Origin: Xestospongia bergquistia | Lineage: Eukaryota > Porifera > Demospongiae > Haplosclerida > Petrosiidae | Reading direction: 5' to 3' | DNA length: 64,000 bases | Assembly: GCA_963965975.1 (NCBI GenBank) | Contig: OZ014423.1 | Span: forward strand, 1,612,001-1,676,000 | Shown: positions 34,504 through 49,000 of the stretch, piece by piece | Layout: every line of letters starts with the position of its first letter | Numbering within the stretch: position 1 is the stretch's first letter | Program-made: the position numbers and the translations under genes | Notes under the pieces: model-generated | Told to the model about the DNA's origin: nothing | What the model saw: the letters and a program-made list of their open reading frames with translations, nothing else | The model's database searches: none

Positions 34504-37500
34504 AACATATGCAGAACTATTTAACATTAGTATTCTTCCTTAACCAGACATTAACACACATAGCTTGGATGTTCAATTGTATTGGTCAATATAATCATCG
34601 TCATTTTATGTTATTTATCATCTTCATGTGGCTTGGAGTCTGTTATGTTGTTCATTGTGCTTGGACTAGAGTTATAGCAGCAATGCATTTAGATACTGTG
34701 AGTAATCAATTACATTAGTTTTAATTAAGTATAGCTTAAGTTATGCTATTAAGAATATTGAATTCCAAATTTAGCATTAGCAATGATGTCATCACTGGTA
34801 GTTAGCTAGCTTCATGACTGTCCCTCTTTGTTAGTATAATGCACTCCTTTATTGAAAATGAAAATATAAAGTGTGAAATTGATTATTTCCTAAAATGGTA
34901 ATCTGTTTAAATACCGTTGTACTATAACTATTACATATGTGACTTATTAATACTATAGTAATGAGAGTAGAACTTCCCTTTGTTTATTAATGTACCTTCA
35001 AATTAAAATAATTATATTAATTACTGCTTCTGTTTGCTTTTTTGTAGGGATTTTTGAGGACTATTTTAAACTCTCTAGGATTGGTAAGTGTTTGTTGTTC
35101 TCAGCACATACGTCTGTCAGTATAGTGTAAATATGTGGACATTTGTTTTCATGTAAACAGTTACGTAATGTTGTATTTATTATTGTTGTCTAAGAAAGCT
35201 TTAAATTATAAATAATATATATATTATATAAATAATGTATTATAGAACAGGTGGATGGACGGATACATAGTGATCATATTATTAGAGGATGTTGACGTGT
35301 TAAAAGGTTAAAGTAGTTACTGAAACTAGACAAATGATATTGTTATCATATTTATTATAATAATATTGTGTTGTCTAAAGGAAGTATATGAGTGTCTATA
35401 GACAAACACAGGTCACATCAAGTAAAATACTCTAGCTAATTTTTAAGTTAATGTTTACAATTGAGACTGATTGACTTAGTCTCTTACATTTTTGTCAAAT
35501 TAATAGCATTTTTAAATCTGTCTATTTATCATAATTTGTACTAGTATTCATGGGATGGTGTTGTATCCATGTACATCAATTAATCCTACATCTAATCCTA
35601 CATATCATATGCTGCCAAAGAAGCAGATGTTTGTCATTATTAGTGATACTACACATACTTTCTGTTGCCATAGTGAAATTGTCATAGTTACCAGTAATGG
35701 TAACTAACACACTGAGAACTGCACTAGCAGTTGGAAACTTCCAAATTAGTCTAGGACTCATACTAGTCTCATTCTCTTAGTCTGATAATTTGAAACCTGA
35801 CCACTATAATTACAACACGACCGAAGTCTTGCTTGTTTGTAAAGAATTTGTCCTGTAGCACTGAGCTCTACTAGAGTGTATCATTGATGTTTATGGTACA
35901 TGTGTATGGTAGGACACATTCTGTCTGACTGGCTTTGTAATTCATTATATTATACAGCTTCAATGAATAACATTTCAATTATTCATTTAATTAATAAGTT
36001 AATAACATCATAGTTCATGTTTTCCCAGTAATTACATGATTTAATAGTTTCTAGTTATTCCAAATTTAATGCAGTCTTGTATTAATATGATGCTATTATT
36101 TCTTCTGTATTGGCCTTTATTAATAATTTATTACATCACACACACACACATATATATATATAGCATTTGTAGTTCTTACTTTCCAGGTAATTTACATGTT
36201 TCTAGTAAGTAGTACTTTTGTGAGTATGATGTAATCATTATTATATGACGCCCTCATTAACAATAATATGTATTTTAGTCTGTTTGTTAAGGCCTCATAA
36301 ACTTAGTTAGTAGACATTCTTTGCACTCCTGTTACAAATGTAGTGTAAATGGACTCTTTGAAGAAATTTGTACACAGAATAGTAGAAAATACAATAGCAG
36401 GGAACCAATGCTACTTAGTTAGTTCCAGATTGCCCTAGTTACAATTCATATAAAAATTCCCTCTTAAAGATTGTATTAATCTGTCTACCACTTTAATGTG
36501 TGACTGGTTTCTAGTAATGTATGGTATTCCATATACAGTAGGACACACTTTACTCAGTTATGGTTTATAAAAAATCTCTTTATGATTGTATTAATCTATT
36601 TACCACTTTAATGTGTTTCTAATAATGTCATCACATCAACAGTTCTTGTAATGATGTATTACCAAATTGTTTAGATGACTGGTGTGGAAAGAGCCAAAAT
36701 GTATCCACTCGACCATCGAGGCCATGAGAGTTTTCTTGTCATTATTGTTTTCTTCATTGCATTTGGAGTTGTTATTGCTCTGTTATTACTCGGAGGTTGG
36801 AACATGTATCTTGTCAGTCGAGCTGAGACTGCTATAGAGTTTTATACTAACAAGAGAGATGCTATGGAGAAAAAAAGATCAGGAAAGGTCAGTGAAATAT
36901 TTAATATTACATTGTACATATGTGTATGTACAATGGTTGTTGTTATAATTTACATGGCGGTTATTAATGAGGCACCCATACTTTGATGGGAAACTACCTT
37001 AGACTCAAACCTTACATTAAAGTATAGTATCCGTTACTAATGTTTGGTTTGTCTCTGGACTGGAGTTATTAGTTATATACCATAATATTATTGTTAATGG
37101 TAGAGAAAATATTATGGTATCAAGTTAATAATTATTATAGGAGACAAATGTATTTTCAATTTATTTTGATTTAATTTATTCCTTGTAGAAATTTGTCAAT
37201 CCTTATAATCATGGTTTTAAGAAAAATTGGATGCTCTTTCTTGGACTTGATCACAGAAGGTGAGCCGTGTGTCTGACGAGTGTACTAGTGTAGTTGATTA
37301 AACAAAATGATCTTATATAAACTAATTCTCTTATCTAATGTATATCTCTCACAAGATATAGATGAGTGCATTAATTGTTTTCTTAAGCAACAGATTAGCA
37401 GTCACTAACTTAATTTTGTTCACACATTATAGTACACTGTAAAATCTTTGTATTATCTGTTGTTCTACAAACCTGATGTGTTGTTTGTAAAATAATTGTA

Positions 37501-39174
37501 TTTCTTTTGAGTTTATAAAAAGTATTTGTTAAGGTCATTTCTGAATTTTGTTTAAAAACTGGTTGGAATGCCTTTTTGAAAAACAGTAATAACCATTAAT
37601 ACTTATTCTGAGTACATGTAGATGTAGTTGAGAGAGAATCATACAGAGAATGTGTTAAATATATTAACACATTCTGCTGACAAAGAATGTCATTACAAGT
37701 TAGACATGCTGACTATATATATGTTATAGCTGATTAGCTTTAATAACTTTAATAAATCTAATTCTCTCTATATGGTGTGCTTGACATTGTAATAATGATA
37801 TTTCATAACTGACTATGACAGATCTGCTGTTAGTTAAGATAGTCTTAAGTCTCAACATCTGTTTTATTATATTGGACTGTATCATTTGGTGTTAATTGTT
37901 TACTCTTATTAAGATGGTAATTATGTTTGTTTAGTAGTCCCCACTCTCTCTAATATGATTTTGTTATGTTTTATACTCCAAATGTATATTACCAGTTCAT
38001 TTTTAGTTAACTCACTATTGAATAATGACCATGTATCATGATGGTATAATGTAATGATGGTCTTCATATAGCAACTAGTTAGTCTATTCTTGTCTTCAGC
38101 GGAAGATGACTTCCTTCTAAAGGATATAGTTAAGAGAAATTAGTTCTTTAATTTTGTTATTGAAATTTAGGATAAAAGGTTTATTGACAAAGGCTTACCT
38201 ATAAACATCTCCTCATGATGTCATTACCTGTAATCATGTACTCATGACGTCTTCAGGTATGAGATGAGATTAATTGCATTATGACAATATTCAAATTTCC
38301 AGAAATTATTTATCATTTATACATTTTGTTAATAACTGTGGTAACAGTTTATGACAACTCTTGTGAACAATGTTTGGTATTTGATCGTGTTCCTCGTGTT
38401 GTTATTTGGCAATTAAAATACACTTCGTGTCTTCGTGTTATGTTTGTATTAAAGTATTTGCAGTCTGTTTTGTTGTTGTTCCTATTAAACATTACTAAGA
38501 TTTCTTTGTTGGGAATGAAGAATACATTTAATATAACTGTTAAATACTAGGAATACCTCTAAAAAATATACCATTCAACTTTAATTGTCTATTTGATAAG
38601 TTGTACATTTAATATTTGGACAACATTCAGGAGATTGATTGTATTTAATAACATTTTAATTTATTTATATTATGGTCAGTGGGATGTTATATTGATTACT
38701 GTTTTTAATTGTTTATTGACAAGTTCTCAATGTATGTTTGTAATAATATAGCAAATGTTGTCACGACCACACAGTTTTTGTTAATGTAATTTTGTATTGT
38801 TAAGATTACACAATAGATGATTGTTAGTTGTAGTTTTAATAGGCAATATGGTCATAATTGGAAATTCAATTTAGAGGTTTTAAAAATGTTGGCTAAAATA
38901 GAACAATACAAATGTACCTAGTCAGTCCAGAGATGATATTACTTTATGACTCCTGAATTGATAAAAATCCAATATAATGTCTAATACAATTAATATCTGT
39001 AATTATAGGGTAATATAATGAATAATTATATGTTAATTAGTTTATGTTTTGTCTAGGTCATTTTTTCGACATGTACTTCTGCCGTCGGGTCATCCACCAA
39101 TTGAAGATGGTATGAACTGGTTGCGAACTGATGTAACTAATACTAATAACGGCTATGTGACATCAGATGTCTGA
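31641..39174 (+). CDS. ZDHHC16: DHHC palmitoyltransferase, ZDHHC16-like
   Basis: Ten exons: 31641-31829, 32055-32249, 33168-33228, 33284-33332, 34409-34437, 34564-34697, 35048-35083, 36675-36887, 37189-37259, 39057-39174; 1095 nt, 364 aa. The enzyme transfers palmitate to protein cysteines in ER/Golgi membranes. The cysteine-rich domain reads [44 protein letters not shown], with the catalytic DHHC and all flanking zinc ligands. Two helices precede it (LCFILVIIGISLVVF, then a second before VFHYFKG) and two follow. The ending HVLLPSGHPP...GMNW matches the tail typical of ZDHHC16, and length is close to its 377 aa. The intron inside the DHHC coding region (after HHC) contains a GA microsatellite, so unspliced reading gives a false arginine-glutamate run. 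Confidence 0.9.
31970..32054 (+). repeat. CT-rich microsatellite at an intron acceptor (ZDHHC16 intron 1)
   Basis: A (CT)n tract grading into C-rich sequence that ends directly at the acceptor AG (32053-32054), so it serves as polypyrimidine tract. Confidence 0.8.
33418..33839. mobile_element. MITE-like non-autonomous DNA transposon with TA target duplication
   Basis: The element runs from CCGTAAGGGTATAAATTTTCG at 33420 to the reverse complement of CCGTTAGGGTACAAATTTTCG ending at 33837; the terminal repeats differ at two places. TA flanks both ends (33418-33419 and 33838-33839). Subterminal copies of cacgaaattta-type sequence recur in both orientations. No ORF. About 418 bp, in ZDHHC16 intron 4. 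TA duplication fits a Tc1/mariner-like mobiliser (inference). Confidence 0.8.
34449..34498 (+). repeat. (GA)n microsatellite in ZDHHC16 intron 5
   Basis: About 25 uninterrupted GA units starting 11 nt after the donor at 34438. Confidence 0.9.
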
Positions 39175-39800
39175 TAATAATAATAATTTATTATTATTAG
39201 TTTTTTGGGTTCAATAATTAAATTTTAATTAATTTTATAATTGTTACAGTCGTTTTTATCGGATAATTAGGTACAATTTTGTATTACGGTACTAGTTTTG
39301 TGAATAAAATTTATAAAGAGCAAGTCGTGGAGTTTATGAGCATTGTCAACTAGAAGGAGCAGTCTCTGCAAGTATTAAATAAACACCTTCAGCGTCTAGT
39401 TTCTATCTAAACTTCAGCGTAGCTAAATTGGTTGTGGAATCGTATATATTACCTGTTACTCGTTTAGTCAGAGGTGAGTCGTGATTCCCGTGTCATATTC
39501 ATTCAACACCTGACTATGAATCTCTGTTGTGATATCTTGTTGTCATAAATTCCCTCACCCCACGTAACAAAACCAGTAGCTAGTGGTTTGAAATTTGCGC
39601 AAGACTTTATTCATATTTCATAAAATATTCGAGCCTCTATCTTTTAGTCCTTACGTCTACTACTTATAAATACGCGAGCGCTTTATTTACAATAAGTAGT
39701 AGAAAATGGCCTGGTTAGTTCACTATTCAATTGTCAAATTTATCTTGTTCTTGTTATTGCAGAATTGACTATTTATTTTTCTATTCTAGTATTTTACAGT
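39175..39800. promoter_or_regulatory. Upstream region of the RGS12-like gene with a palindrome
   Basis: No gene. CTACTACTTAT at 39657-39667 and its exact complement ATAAGTAGTAG at 39692-39702 can form a stem with a GC-containing loop (CGCGAGCGC). The stem ends 3 nt before an ATG at 39706, whose ATGGCCTG could splice (GTTAGT donor) to the acceptor at 39799 and add MAC in frame to the RGS12-like start. This is either an alternative first exon or 5' UTR. Confidence 0.4.
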
Positions 39801-40005
39801 ATGTCTTCAATGGTTTTGGAGAGTGGTCTCTACTTCCAAGAGGAGGACGATAGAGGACCAGAAGGTATTGATTTTTTAGAGGATTCAGCTCGCTCTGTTG
39901 AATTAGTTCGTGAAGAAGGAAAGGACGGACAACTTGGTAGTTTTGGGTTTATTATTGAACAAGAGAAACCACCTCGTATTAGATCTGTAGTACCAGGTAT
40001 GTACT

Positions 40006-40038
<33 letters not shown>

Positions 40039-43000
40039 CTGTAATCACAGTTATAAGTATTCTCTATTAATCCCTACACAACACTGTAATTTATTAGGTT
40101 TGACCACTGTGTCTAAGTTACACTTAGTTGTGGTAATGTGTTAACACTTTGATCTATGAATTTCTTGTTGTCAACTAGATTTTCTCAAATGTATTTAGTG
40201 CCCACTAACAACCTTAATTTGCTTTGAATAAGCGCAAGCTTGTTTACAATGTCTGGTTGAACTTTAAAGGAAATTATTAAACAGTATTGTAGATAACATT
40301 AAACTATAGTAATGATGTCATTTATATAGACTGTACTAGTTAGTTGTGTTAATATAACCTATTAGTCAAAGAAGTGTGTCCATTCAATCTAATACCAACA
40401 TACTCTCTAAGCTTGTCTAGTTCCTACGTAACACATGTTTAAATTTCCTTTGTCATAATTTGACATCAATTAAACTATTCATGGAATTTATAATCTGTAA
40501 GTATGACAACATATTGTCATGCCTATTACTCAAGATCAATATTATTGTAACTGTCAAGTTAGTGAATACCATATTAACTACATAGATATAATATATTGAT
40601 TGATCACTTGGCAAAACAGGTGTCCTACATGTTTTGCCAAAGGCACAATTTACAAGAATTGTTGCTGTGAGCTTTTCTCTGTGATCTTGCAGTGTTTTCA
40701 TAAACAGAGGGCTCGCTTGTGCTGGCTGTGGTCACAAATATGTTTAGAGGCCATTGAATGGTCTCTAACTTGAATTACAAGCAATTAACTATTTTGGATG
40801 CGTCAAGTGTTTTTGCCATAGCGATGTGATATCATTGTCATGCCTACTCACTTGATTAAATGACATTATGTTGTTGTACTCTTATTTGTTTACTGGTTAT
40901 ACTGTGTTAATGATATTTAGTTCTGTTTAAGGCAAGCACCAATCTGATTGTCTTTGTTTTAATAGGATATTTGCATGGAATAATTCAATTCAACTAAATA
41001 TATCAGCTTCGTTGATCCAAGTTAATTATCATAACAACATTAGTTGTCTTATATGAGATGAGAGAGAGAGAGAGAAAGAGTACTGATTGTATCCTATCAT
41101 TAACGCATTCCTCTATTTTTACAGGTGGCCCTGCTGTTCGTGCTGGTCTCAAACGAGGCGACATTATTTTGGCAGTTAATGGTCAAGACATTACCAAATT
41201 AAGTCATAAACAAGTCACTGCTTTGATACGAGACACAACTGAACTGAGAGTTTGGTTGTCTGTATGTGAATCAGAGAACTACTTGAGCAGTGCTGACAGT
41301 TCTTTCTCTTCCAGTCCTCAGAAAGGTAGCTACATATACGCCAGTACTCCTATTATAAACACAGACTTAGGTGATTCACCAATCAAAAAATCACACAACT
41401 TGCTTAACAACAGCTTGGGCTCCCAGTTGAGACCTTTCAACGGCAGTGCTATGATTCCTGTTCCCCAGTACGGAAGCCTCCCCAAAGTGGGTGGATTCTC
41501 TCCACTTGGACGAAAGGTCATGACCCAAAATGAAGCCGCCTATGTGACATTTGTGCCTCCCTCAACATATACCGTTACAAGACTGTCTACTGTGTTGAAT
41601 TATTGTGGTCCAGTCAAGATTCCTGAAAGCTGGAGCAATCGAGGAGTGAGTTCTCTGTGTATACAAGAATGTGCTCGTCAATTGCTTAGCAAACGCAAAA
41701 CAGAAGACTTTATTAAAGTACAATTTGAAGTATCTCAAAGATCTTTGAAAATTACAAATACCAGTGGAGTCGTTTTGGCTAAACATCTACGCCAGGAACT
41801 ATATTATTGTGGACTATGTTCTAGTGATGAGCATTATTTTGCTATAGTCACACGTAGATCCTCTGAGATTGTTGGTCAGGCACAAGCTGATTTGTGTCAT
41901 GTCTTCAAGTTGATGTCCGATAGCAAATTATCAACATATTGCATCAATCGTGCCAAATCTGAACGTGAAATGCGTTCGGGACAACCTTCTTCTCTCAATT
42001 CATGTCTCGATATTATTGACGCTATCCAGAATATTTTTCAAAGTGAAACTCATAACCCTACAGCTAGTCTTAAACGTGGGGTTGAAGCTACAGATGGAGT
42101 TGATTACGGTGTAATTAGAGGAATACCCACCTTACAAATCTCTGGAAGTGGAGGAAGTACTGACTCTTTAGGATCCAGTCCTCTTCAAGCCTCTCCTTTA
42201 TTGAGAAGAAAGAAGAGCAATGTGGTTGATCTACGTGTCAAGGAAGCACTTTCTCACAACAGACAAAGAAGTGTCTCCATTCCCATCAATCCCCCAATTG
42301 AGTACACAATTTCTCCCATTGCTACAACCAGTAGTGCAGGTTATATCCGTCCCCAAGCTAACAATGAAGTAGTTCATATTCGAGTAGGTAGCGATGGTAG
42401 CAATTCTAGTAATTCATCTACTCGTAGTCGACCCTTACCAACATTACGAGGTCATCACCCACCAGAAGACAAAGCTAAGCGAGTATCTGATAGTAGTCTC
42501 TCGAGTATGTCCTCAGATCACAGCGGTCATCGTTCTGGTTCTCAATCTCCAACTCCCAAGAACACATCTGGTTCTATGACGCCGGTTCATAATCCTTATT
42601 CTCATCGTCAGCACATTGCGCTCGGTCGAAAACAGTCACAACCAACTCGTACTGTTGCTGTTAGTCCCGTTCACAATGGCTCTCGGCCACATCAGCTGAG
42701 ACGCCAAGTAAGTTTCAAATATTTGCGCAATATGTTGTACAGACTGTGAATGCACCTGACTGCCGCATTCTACGCCCCCGTGTCTCAATTGCTATATATC
42801 TCTCTTTGTAAATATCATGTATATATATAATGTAAGATTTTGTCAACTTATAAAAATTGTTCATTTTTTACTTTATACTGCATTATAATTTCCAATCACA
42901 AGATCACTCTTTTTTTTAAATAAAAATATCTATTTTTAAACCATTACTTTTAATGTAACTAGATTTGGCAGCAAGTTGACAAAATCTTACATTTTCTCAT

Positions 43001-46000
43001 ATTTATGATACATTAACAGTGTATATGTTATAATGTACGCTGTGATAAGTAGTACCTGTTCCATCCAGGGACCACCAACATAAGTGCTGCCCTATCTCAA
43101 ACAAAATTATAGTAACTGTATAATTAAAATTAGTGGCCTAGATTTTAAACACTCCACTTTGTTAGGTTGAAAGAGTAAACTGTTTTGATTTATAGAATAC
43201 AGTATGTGTGTGCGATCAGCAACACTTGTTTGTAATAGGAAATAGCATGTTTGTTACCGTGGCAATCTAATATATACATGTAAAGTAGTTTGTAATCCGG
43301 AAATAACATGTTTTTTTTTTAGAAATGTGCCTTGCTAATCTGGTGCATAGCTCATTAAATACAGTACAAGTTTGACATCACTTTCGAATGTAGGAAATGT
43401 GTGGCATTTTTCTAACGTATTAATGTGTTATTGTAACAACATGAACAATTCAGGGTCACTCCATATATGTCAACAAACCAATAACTATCTATTATAACGT
43501 AGACTCGTTCTCATTTTAGAACACAATACTGTCAACATTGACTCTATAACATTCAAACTTAAGTCAGGGTCACTAATAATAGCTGGTTATACCATCAGAC
43601 TACAATAGGTGTATGTTATTCTTTTATTCCCTTAATTGGAGAGATTTCCTGTGTTGCTTATCAGTTAATGAGAAACTCTTACTATATTTTTAAACTGACC
43701 TATGTCCCGTTATATCATGGCCTCTGTTTGATATAATATTACTACATCATACAAACATATGTTATCACATGGTTGCTATTATAGTACATGCTATTACTAT
43801 GGTAATCGGTAGAGTTATCAAGTTATGTGTATTGTCACTGTAGTAATAGTTTGTAAGGAATGAGGTGTGAGCCTTCACTAGAGGCCATACTAGATACATC
43901 ATTTAGTATTATTGTTAATAGTTGACAATGTTATAATGCCGTTAACTTCTGTATTTAGTAATAGAGGAATGCGACTAGGTGCCAATATGTTGTGTTTGTT
44001 TAATAGTTAGTGTTCATTTTCACTTGGGATCCTTATGGGTGTGATAATTGTCATTAAATTATTGGTTCATTAACAATTAGGTCAGCAGGTGACACTGCAG
44101 ACTTATATTGGCTTCATTACAGCTGTACTTGTTAAATAGTGTCTGAGAAATATTTTGTTCCTTGTTTGTTTGTATCTAAATTATTGACTTAGTTCCTTTT
44201 TCTTTTTTGCTTTAGGGATCAGACAGTTCTCTTGGTGACCTTCCAGGTGAGCTCATGTTGTGTTATGTACATAAAAGAATCCAATAATATATTTGGTAAT
44301 TTGGTGGACATAACTTGACTAATGGAGAGGTTCTATTGTTACAACAATGTAATTAGTTGTGAAATGTACTGAGGTATATTGAGCAGTATACAAACAAGTA
44401 TTATAGTATACAAACTAGTATAAAATATACAAGGATATACTGAGCTTTATATGGTGGGCAGTGTTTTTGACGAATAATGAAAGTGGTATGAATGAAATTT
44501 GTCTACGTTGATTATAAACATAGCCCAAATTTGGTAAAATTGATGACATTGCATTCCACACAAACTATTCAGCATGTTGATTCATATCCTTAAATGGATT
44601 TAAATGGTAGCCTATATTAGGAATGTGTGTTTGCAGCTGGTATGGCCTGATATCACAGGCTAGAATGTCTAAGGGTCCATTATAGCAAGTGAACTGTAAA
44701 ATGATAACTACCTGATTGTCGTAACATTTACAAACATTTTCACAGTGATGTACGTTTATAACAGCTGTTTCAAATATATGGTTGCATATTTGAGGAAGTT
44801 ATGTGTACATTGTACCATATTTAGCAGTCATACTATAAACAAAAAATTTGAAGTCATTGTAACATTTGGTCATTTAACAAACTTTTACACTTAGTTAAAT
44901 AGCGTAATAGACTTGGCATATCGCAAACGTTCTACTATTTTTAGTAGTTAACAGTTTTTGTTGGATGTAACTTGAGAACTGTGGTATGTGGTAAGTGAAC
45001 TGATATCCTTACCGGTACTAAAACACTCTCCTTTATGGAGTTAGACGCTAGTTATATTACTTACCTTATTTAGTGGTAAGTCACTTGGAGAACAAGTGGC
45101 AAGCTTTGGCTATTACTGTGTAAGGCTTGTTATTTTAGTATGCATTTCTTGTTAGAGTTTATTTATATTTATATGTTCTGTTATCAACACTTCCCTGTAA
45201 TAACTATGTGTAATGTATACATGTTTACATGGAACGTGTACATGTAATATAAAGGTGTTTGTCTAAAGAGCTGTTGTTATGTAGATAAAGATTGTCTATT
45301 ATATTAAGTCGCTACCATATATAGTATCCTTTAATAAGATCATTGAATTGATTCAATCTGTATGCATCTACTCAGCAACAATTATCATTTCACACTATAA
45401 TACAGGTGCACTAATTTAACAATGTACCTGTGTACCAATGAACCAATGTATCATTGTATCTGCACTATATATAATACTGCTTGTTTTAACTATTGTTCAA
45501 GTTTAACAATGTACCTATGTACCAATGAACCAATGTATCATTGTATCTGCACTATATATAATACTGCTTGTTTTAACTATTGTTCAAGTTTAACAATGTA
45601 CCTGTGTACCAATAAACCAATGTATCATTGTATCTGCACTATATATAATACTGCTTGTTTTAACTATTGTTCAAGTGTGTCCTGACCATATTCACCAATA
45701 TGAATCAGTTCACTTATAATATCTTCATTAATTTTTTAGCCTTATCTCCATATCATCATTATGGACTCCCAGCTAAAAACGGTGCCCTTAGTTCTAGTGT
45801 AGACAGTATTGTGACCATCACGACACTAGCTGAAGATGATGTCGATGCTGTCGTTGGAAGAGTGGCCGGATGGTGTGGATCGTTTGATAAACTGTTAGCT
45901 GACCCTCTAGGGATACAATGTCTACAGGTAAGTAAATACCACTAGATAATTTAGTTGTGTACAGGTGGATCATGTTACTGTGATAGAGTAATGGAGTAAA

Positions 46001-49000
46001 ATCAAATGTTTTAAATTACATTTGTATCTGAGAAAAATAATCATCTTATAAATGGCAAAGTAAATTGTGCACTACAGAATTTCTTCCGCTAACCTAAAAA
46101 TGTATGCTAATATCATTATGGTAATACCTACACATCTATTAGTATTATTAAATGCGCCATAATTAACATACATTAAATGTATTTTATGCGTAATTACTTG
46201 TATTATGTGAGCAATTATTTACATTGACATGTAGAGGACAAGACAGTAACAGTCATTGCTCACTACTTGCTTACAACTTAAAGTAGTAAAATTCCTAGAA
46301 ATTATGGCTCTGTCTTCACCCACACTCCCTTAAACAAACTTAGGTTCTTAATGAAATAAGCTAATGGAACAGACTCTTATGATATCATATAATACCAATG
46401 CGTACCATTATTACTTGTCTTAGTAACATATGTCACCGTAGCAACGGCTAGATTACAGAATGCTCATTACTACTTTTAAAGTCAATTACTTATTAATCAA
46501 AAACTTGTCCATATCTCCTTCAAATTCTTATTAATTCAATTTGTAGTTGAGAGGATTTGTATGTGTGGGTCAAAGTCGGAATGACATTTTATCAGATTAT
46601 TCTAATATTACTGTGAAAGACTATAATGTTATCAATTGTGTATCAGATATAAATTGAATTAGAAGAAGTTATGTAACTTTCTATGTTCGTTTGTGTCCCT
46701 AAATATTATAATAATTATATGATGTGACTGCCATTCAGTTCATTGAGCACATTTAGTGGAGCCAGACTGTCTACATAACTTACATAACATCGTATGTTCA
46801 AATTTGGCTCCATTTTTGGAAGTGACTGTATTGATTTTCACCTAAATTACTGCCCGATATGTCATGGAAAAGCTTTGTCGGTGATTGCTTGACCCCTGGT
46901 TGTTGCCATTAGTTACCAGGAGGAATATTTTAAAATAACAGTTTTTAAGTAATAATAGCACCACTTATGTTACAATGTAAATAGTATGATTCATTGTAGA
47001 TACAGATTATAGTTAGAATAATAACTAGTTTATTATAGAACACCGTCCATAGTAGATCATTAATGTCACCTCATTGTAGATACAGATTATAGTTAGAATA
47101 ATAACTAGTTTATTATAGAACACTGTCCATAGTAGATCATTGATGTGACCTCATTGTAGATACAGATTATAGTTAGAATAATGGCTTGTTTATTATAGAA
47201 CATCATTGATCATTAACATGCTTCATTGTTAAATATAGTAAAGCCTTACATAATAGTCCTTACATATTAGTTGACATTAACATGCATGCTCATGTACACT
47301 CACACACACACACACACACACGGACGCACGCATGCACACACTTCATAGTAGTTGTTCTAATATCTCTTGTGTATGTTTTCCTTTGGCTTTTGATGACTCT
47401 ATAATCTACAAATTATTGATAATCTATTATCCTGGAACTAGTAGTTATGAACTTTTGATAATTGCCATAGTAGCAACTAGTATACAAGGCTATCTGACAA
47501 TGATTATCTGATGTTAATCTGGCATGTAATCATTAATTAACTCTGTTATTCCCGGAAAGTAAAAAAATGTTGTAACAGTCTCACTGTCACCATAGTAATT
47601 ATCGATGAATTAGATAAATATCGAATACTCTCGACTGTGCAGTATGTATTTGTAAGACAACTGTTTGATCGTGATAATGATATTAATAATTATAATAACT
47701 TGTTTTCAGTACAATTAACATTAAATTGTTATAACAATAGACATATTTATAAACAAAATACTTGTATCCTAAATAGTTACTCTCGTTTTCATGGAAACCA
47801 AATGTAACCTGGTCATCATATTATGTAATCTATTGTCTGTCAGCATATTATTCAATCTATGAGTGTTATGTAATTCAGTAAGGGTTTATTTAATAACATC
47901 TTATATAGTGTTTATGTATTATTTAAAGTGTTATTGTCGAGACATTGACATTGTTTGTTTGGTATGTTAGGGAGGCACCACTATATCTACAATTAAATTG
48001 TATTTTTATTACTATTTGCATAGTTTAAATACCAGCACATAACTTTAAATAAGGCTTCTCTTAGTCAGTTAGTGTTATCGGAATGATGATAAACAGACAG
48101 ACAAAGTAGTCATTATTTGTCAGTAATGGCTAAGAATAGTGGCCATTAAAAATGATGATCATAATACTCTATTGTAGCTATCTCATATTATAAACTGTTA
48201 AGATCAAATACATTTGAAACTAACTATATCTGTTCTCAGTATACCTGTGTACAGTGTGACAGTTGTATCCAGGATTCTGTTAGTACACGTTTTTCATCTA
48301 CAATAAGATACGTAAAATAAATATTACCATATAATGAGTGTAGATATGGATGCTTCTATTAACCTTTGTCAGTTATAAATATCATTGGTAACATAGTGTG
48401 TATGTTGAAAGCAGATATGGAGTCTTGAGCAGCCTGTTCTTAATATGATTGGTAGGGGAATCTTCCTTACGTCATATCAAGAAACGGCTACTCGAAACTA
48501 GAAGCTAGACAACTTGTGATAAGGGACTTTTTGTATTTTCATGTAACTGAACTTCTTTGAATTATTTTTGTTCTAATCGATGATCTTATATCCCCCTGTT
48601 GTCCAAGTACGTTATAGAAAGTCATTAAACTAATCTGATAATTTAATAATGGCTTCCTTAGTTTGTGTACATACTTTATTTATATTACTGAACGTATTAT
48701 AGGAAACCCTCTATTTTATGACACCCTTCCTTGTTTTAGAGAAGTCACTTTATTGATTATAACTAGGAGAGGCTGTTTGACCAACATTCTATTTACCAAT
48801 TATTTTAGCTGGTACATGTATGAACATTCTTTTACTTACATGTACATGCATGTAACGTCATTGATTGATAATGTCCATATATGTCTTGATAAGGAACTTT
48901 GTGAGAAACCTGCTGAGAGAGAATGATGTGATTGTTTAGTTAGTTTGTTTGGACACGCCTTATTATTTTACTTGCGTAAATATTAATTTGGAATGTTGTC

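Noticed and set aside
34275..34718. 147-codon frame with a long RERERE run containing MDHHC
   Set aside because: The run is the GA microsatellite inside a ZDHHC16 intron; splicing restores HHCPW.
45422..45685. Repetitive 87-codon protein of 29-residue units
   Set aside because: Product of an intronic 87-bp tandem repeat whose unit length is a multiple of three; no splice sites or family support.
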